This document shows, one piece after another, positions 32,301 through 32,630 of a stretch of 32,630 nt of DNA. The stretch spans positions 1 through 32,630 of the forward strand of contig CANPZU010000029.1 of the NCBI GenBank assembly GCA_947588825.1, read 5' to 3'. Below the pieces are notes generated by a model that saw only the letters and a list, made by a program, of their open reading frames with translations, was not told the DNA's origin and searched no databases. Both the position numbers and the translations under genes were made by a program. This stretch comes from an uncultured Clostridia bacterium. GTDB taxonomy: Bacteria; Bacillota; Clostridia; Oscillospirales; CAG-272. Position 1 is the first letter of the stretch, and each line of letters starts with the position of its first letter.

Positions 32301-32351
32301 AAACAGTTTAAACGGCAAACCCCTGCGCCCCCTAAATTAAACTGTTTGTTT
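32301..32351 (+). terminator. Possible first terminator after the zinc-ribbon gene
   Basis: AAACAGTTTAA (32301-32311) and TTAAACTGTTT (32337-32347) form a perfect 11-bp stem with a 25-nt loop, then GTTTTCTT. Confidence 0.5.
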
Positions 32352-32430
32352 TCTTGCTTTGCTTTGAATCGCAAAATTTAATTAATAATTAAATATTTGA
32401 GTTTAAAAAACTTAAAGATTCCCTCCTTCG

Positions 32431-32452
32431 GCCGCCCTCCGGGCGGCTTTTT
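32431..32452 (+). terminator. Intrinsic terminator
   Basis: GCCGCCC (32431-32437), loop TCC, GGGCGGC (32441-32447) and T5. It is compact and typical. The space between the stop at 32236 and here holds no gene. Confidence 0.85.
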
Positions 32453-32607
32453 GTGACTCTCGTTTATATGCCCCGCCGCGCTCCGGTCCTTTTCCCCCCT
32501 CTTGCATTGTTTGCCCGAATGTGCTAAACTGTATTTGACTTATTTTATTAGATGAAAATTAGATAGGAATTTTGATTATCTCTTTAGAAGTTCTTAAATG
32601 TCGGTAT
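32453..32607. other. Terminal intergenic stretch
   Basis: AT-rich with no gene seen. The window ends before the next gene. Confidence 0.4.
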
Positions 32608-32625
32608 AGCCCGTATTTTCGGGCT
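32608..32625. terminator. Small hairpin at the window edge
   Basis: AGCCCG and CGGGCT arms with a 6-nt loop, then TTCCC at the window end. It could be the terminator of a gene beyond the edge. Confidence 0.4.
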
Positions 32626-32630
32626 TTCCC

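Overview
This window looks like chromosomal DNA of an anaerobic member of the Firmicutes, class Clostridia. The evidence is a noc-like/parA/parB/serS cluster with parS sites, a butyryl-CoA-dehydrogenase-type acyl-CoA dehydrogenase with etfB and etfA, a dapF-dapL lysine/DAP route, a Cys-type (CSPSR) sulfatase, PfoR-like and two-part ThrE exporters, Gram-positive lipoproteins, AGGAG ribosome sites and many near-consensus sigma-A promoters (TTGACA-N17-TATAAT). I cannot name genus or species. No tRNA, rRNA, CRISPR array, transposase or phage gene was seen.

Layout. 1-735: first copy of a composite hairpin repeat. 832-4198: terminator, etfA, etfB, acyl-CoA dehydrogenase and its promoter (all minus). 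4452-6014: promoter, cytoplasmic sulfatase (plus), terminator. 6020-6475: repeat copy 2. 6485-10653: serS, parB, parA, two parS sites and a degenerate Noc-like gene (minus). 10962-13106: terminator, pyk and a methylglyoxal-synthase-like gene (minus). 13228-14481: PfoR-like membrane protein (plus). 14505-15018: repeat copy 3. 15064-22572: dapL, dapF, an aconitase-family hydratase and polA (minus). 22685-24079: two-gene ThrE exporter (plus) with terminator. 24085-24796: repeat copy 4. 24829-31114: an envelope cluster on the minus strand (lipoprotein, TcaA-like membrane protein, phosphodiester glycosidase-like protein, second lipoprotein). 31718-32236: membrane zinc-ribbon protein (plus), followed by terminators.

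The most unusual feature is the repeat. It is a stack of hairpin modules (called C, B and A here) present four times. Three copies lie between convergent genes; what lies left of copy 1 is outside the window. Each copy runs in the same direction as the gene at its C end, and three of the four lie just beyond that gene's intrinsic terminator. The central B hairpin has 21-23-nt inverted arms around an identical 27-nt interior that is in one orientation in copies 1 and 2 and exactly inverted in copies 3 and 4, while hairpins on both sides keep their orientation. The arms also carry paired substitutions.

Other points worth a second look are a methylglyoxal-synthase homologue lacking the known catalytic Asp/His residues, a Noc-like protein with degenerate CTP-binding motifs beside parS, a 9-nt-period GGGG array between dapF and dapL, a shortage of G-ending codons at the ends of most genes flanking the repeats, and paralogous lipoproteins bracketing two other envelope genes. 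Functional calls come from motif recognition by eye; no database search was run.
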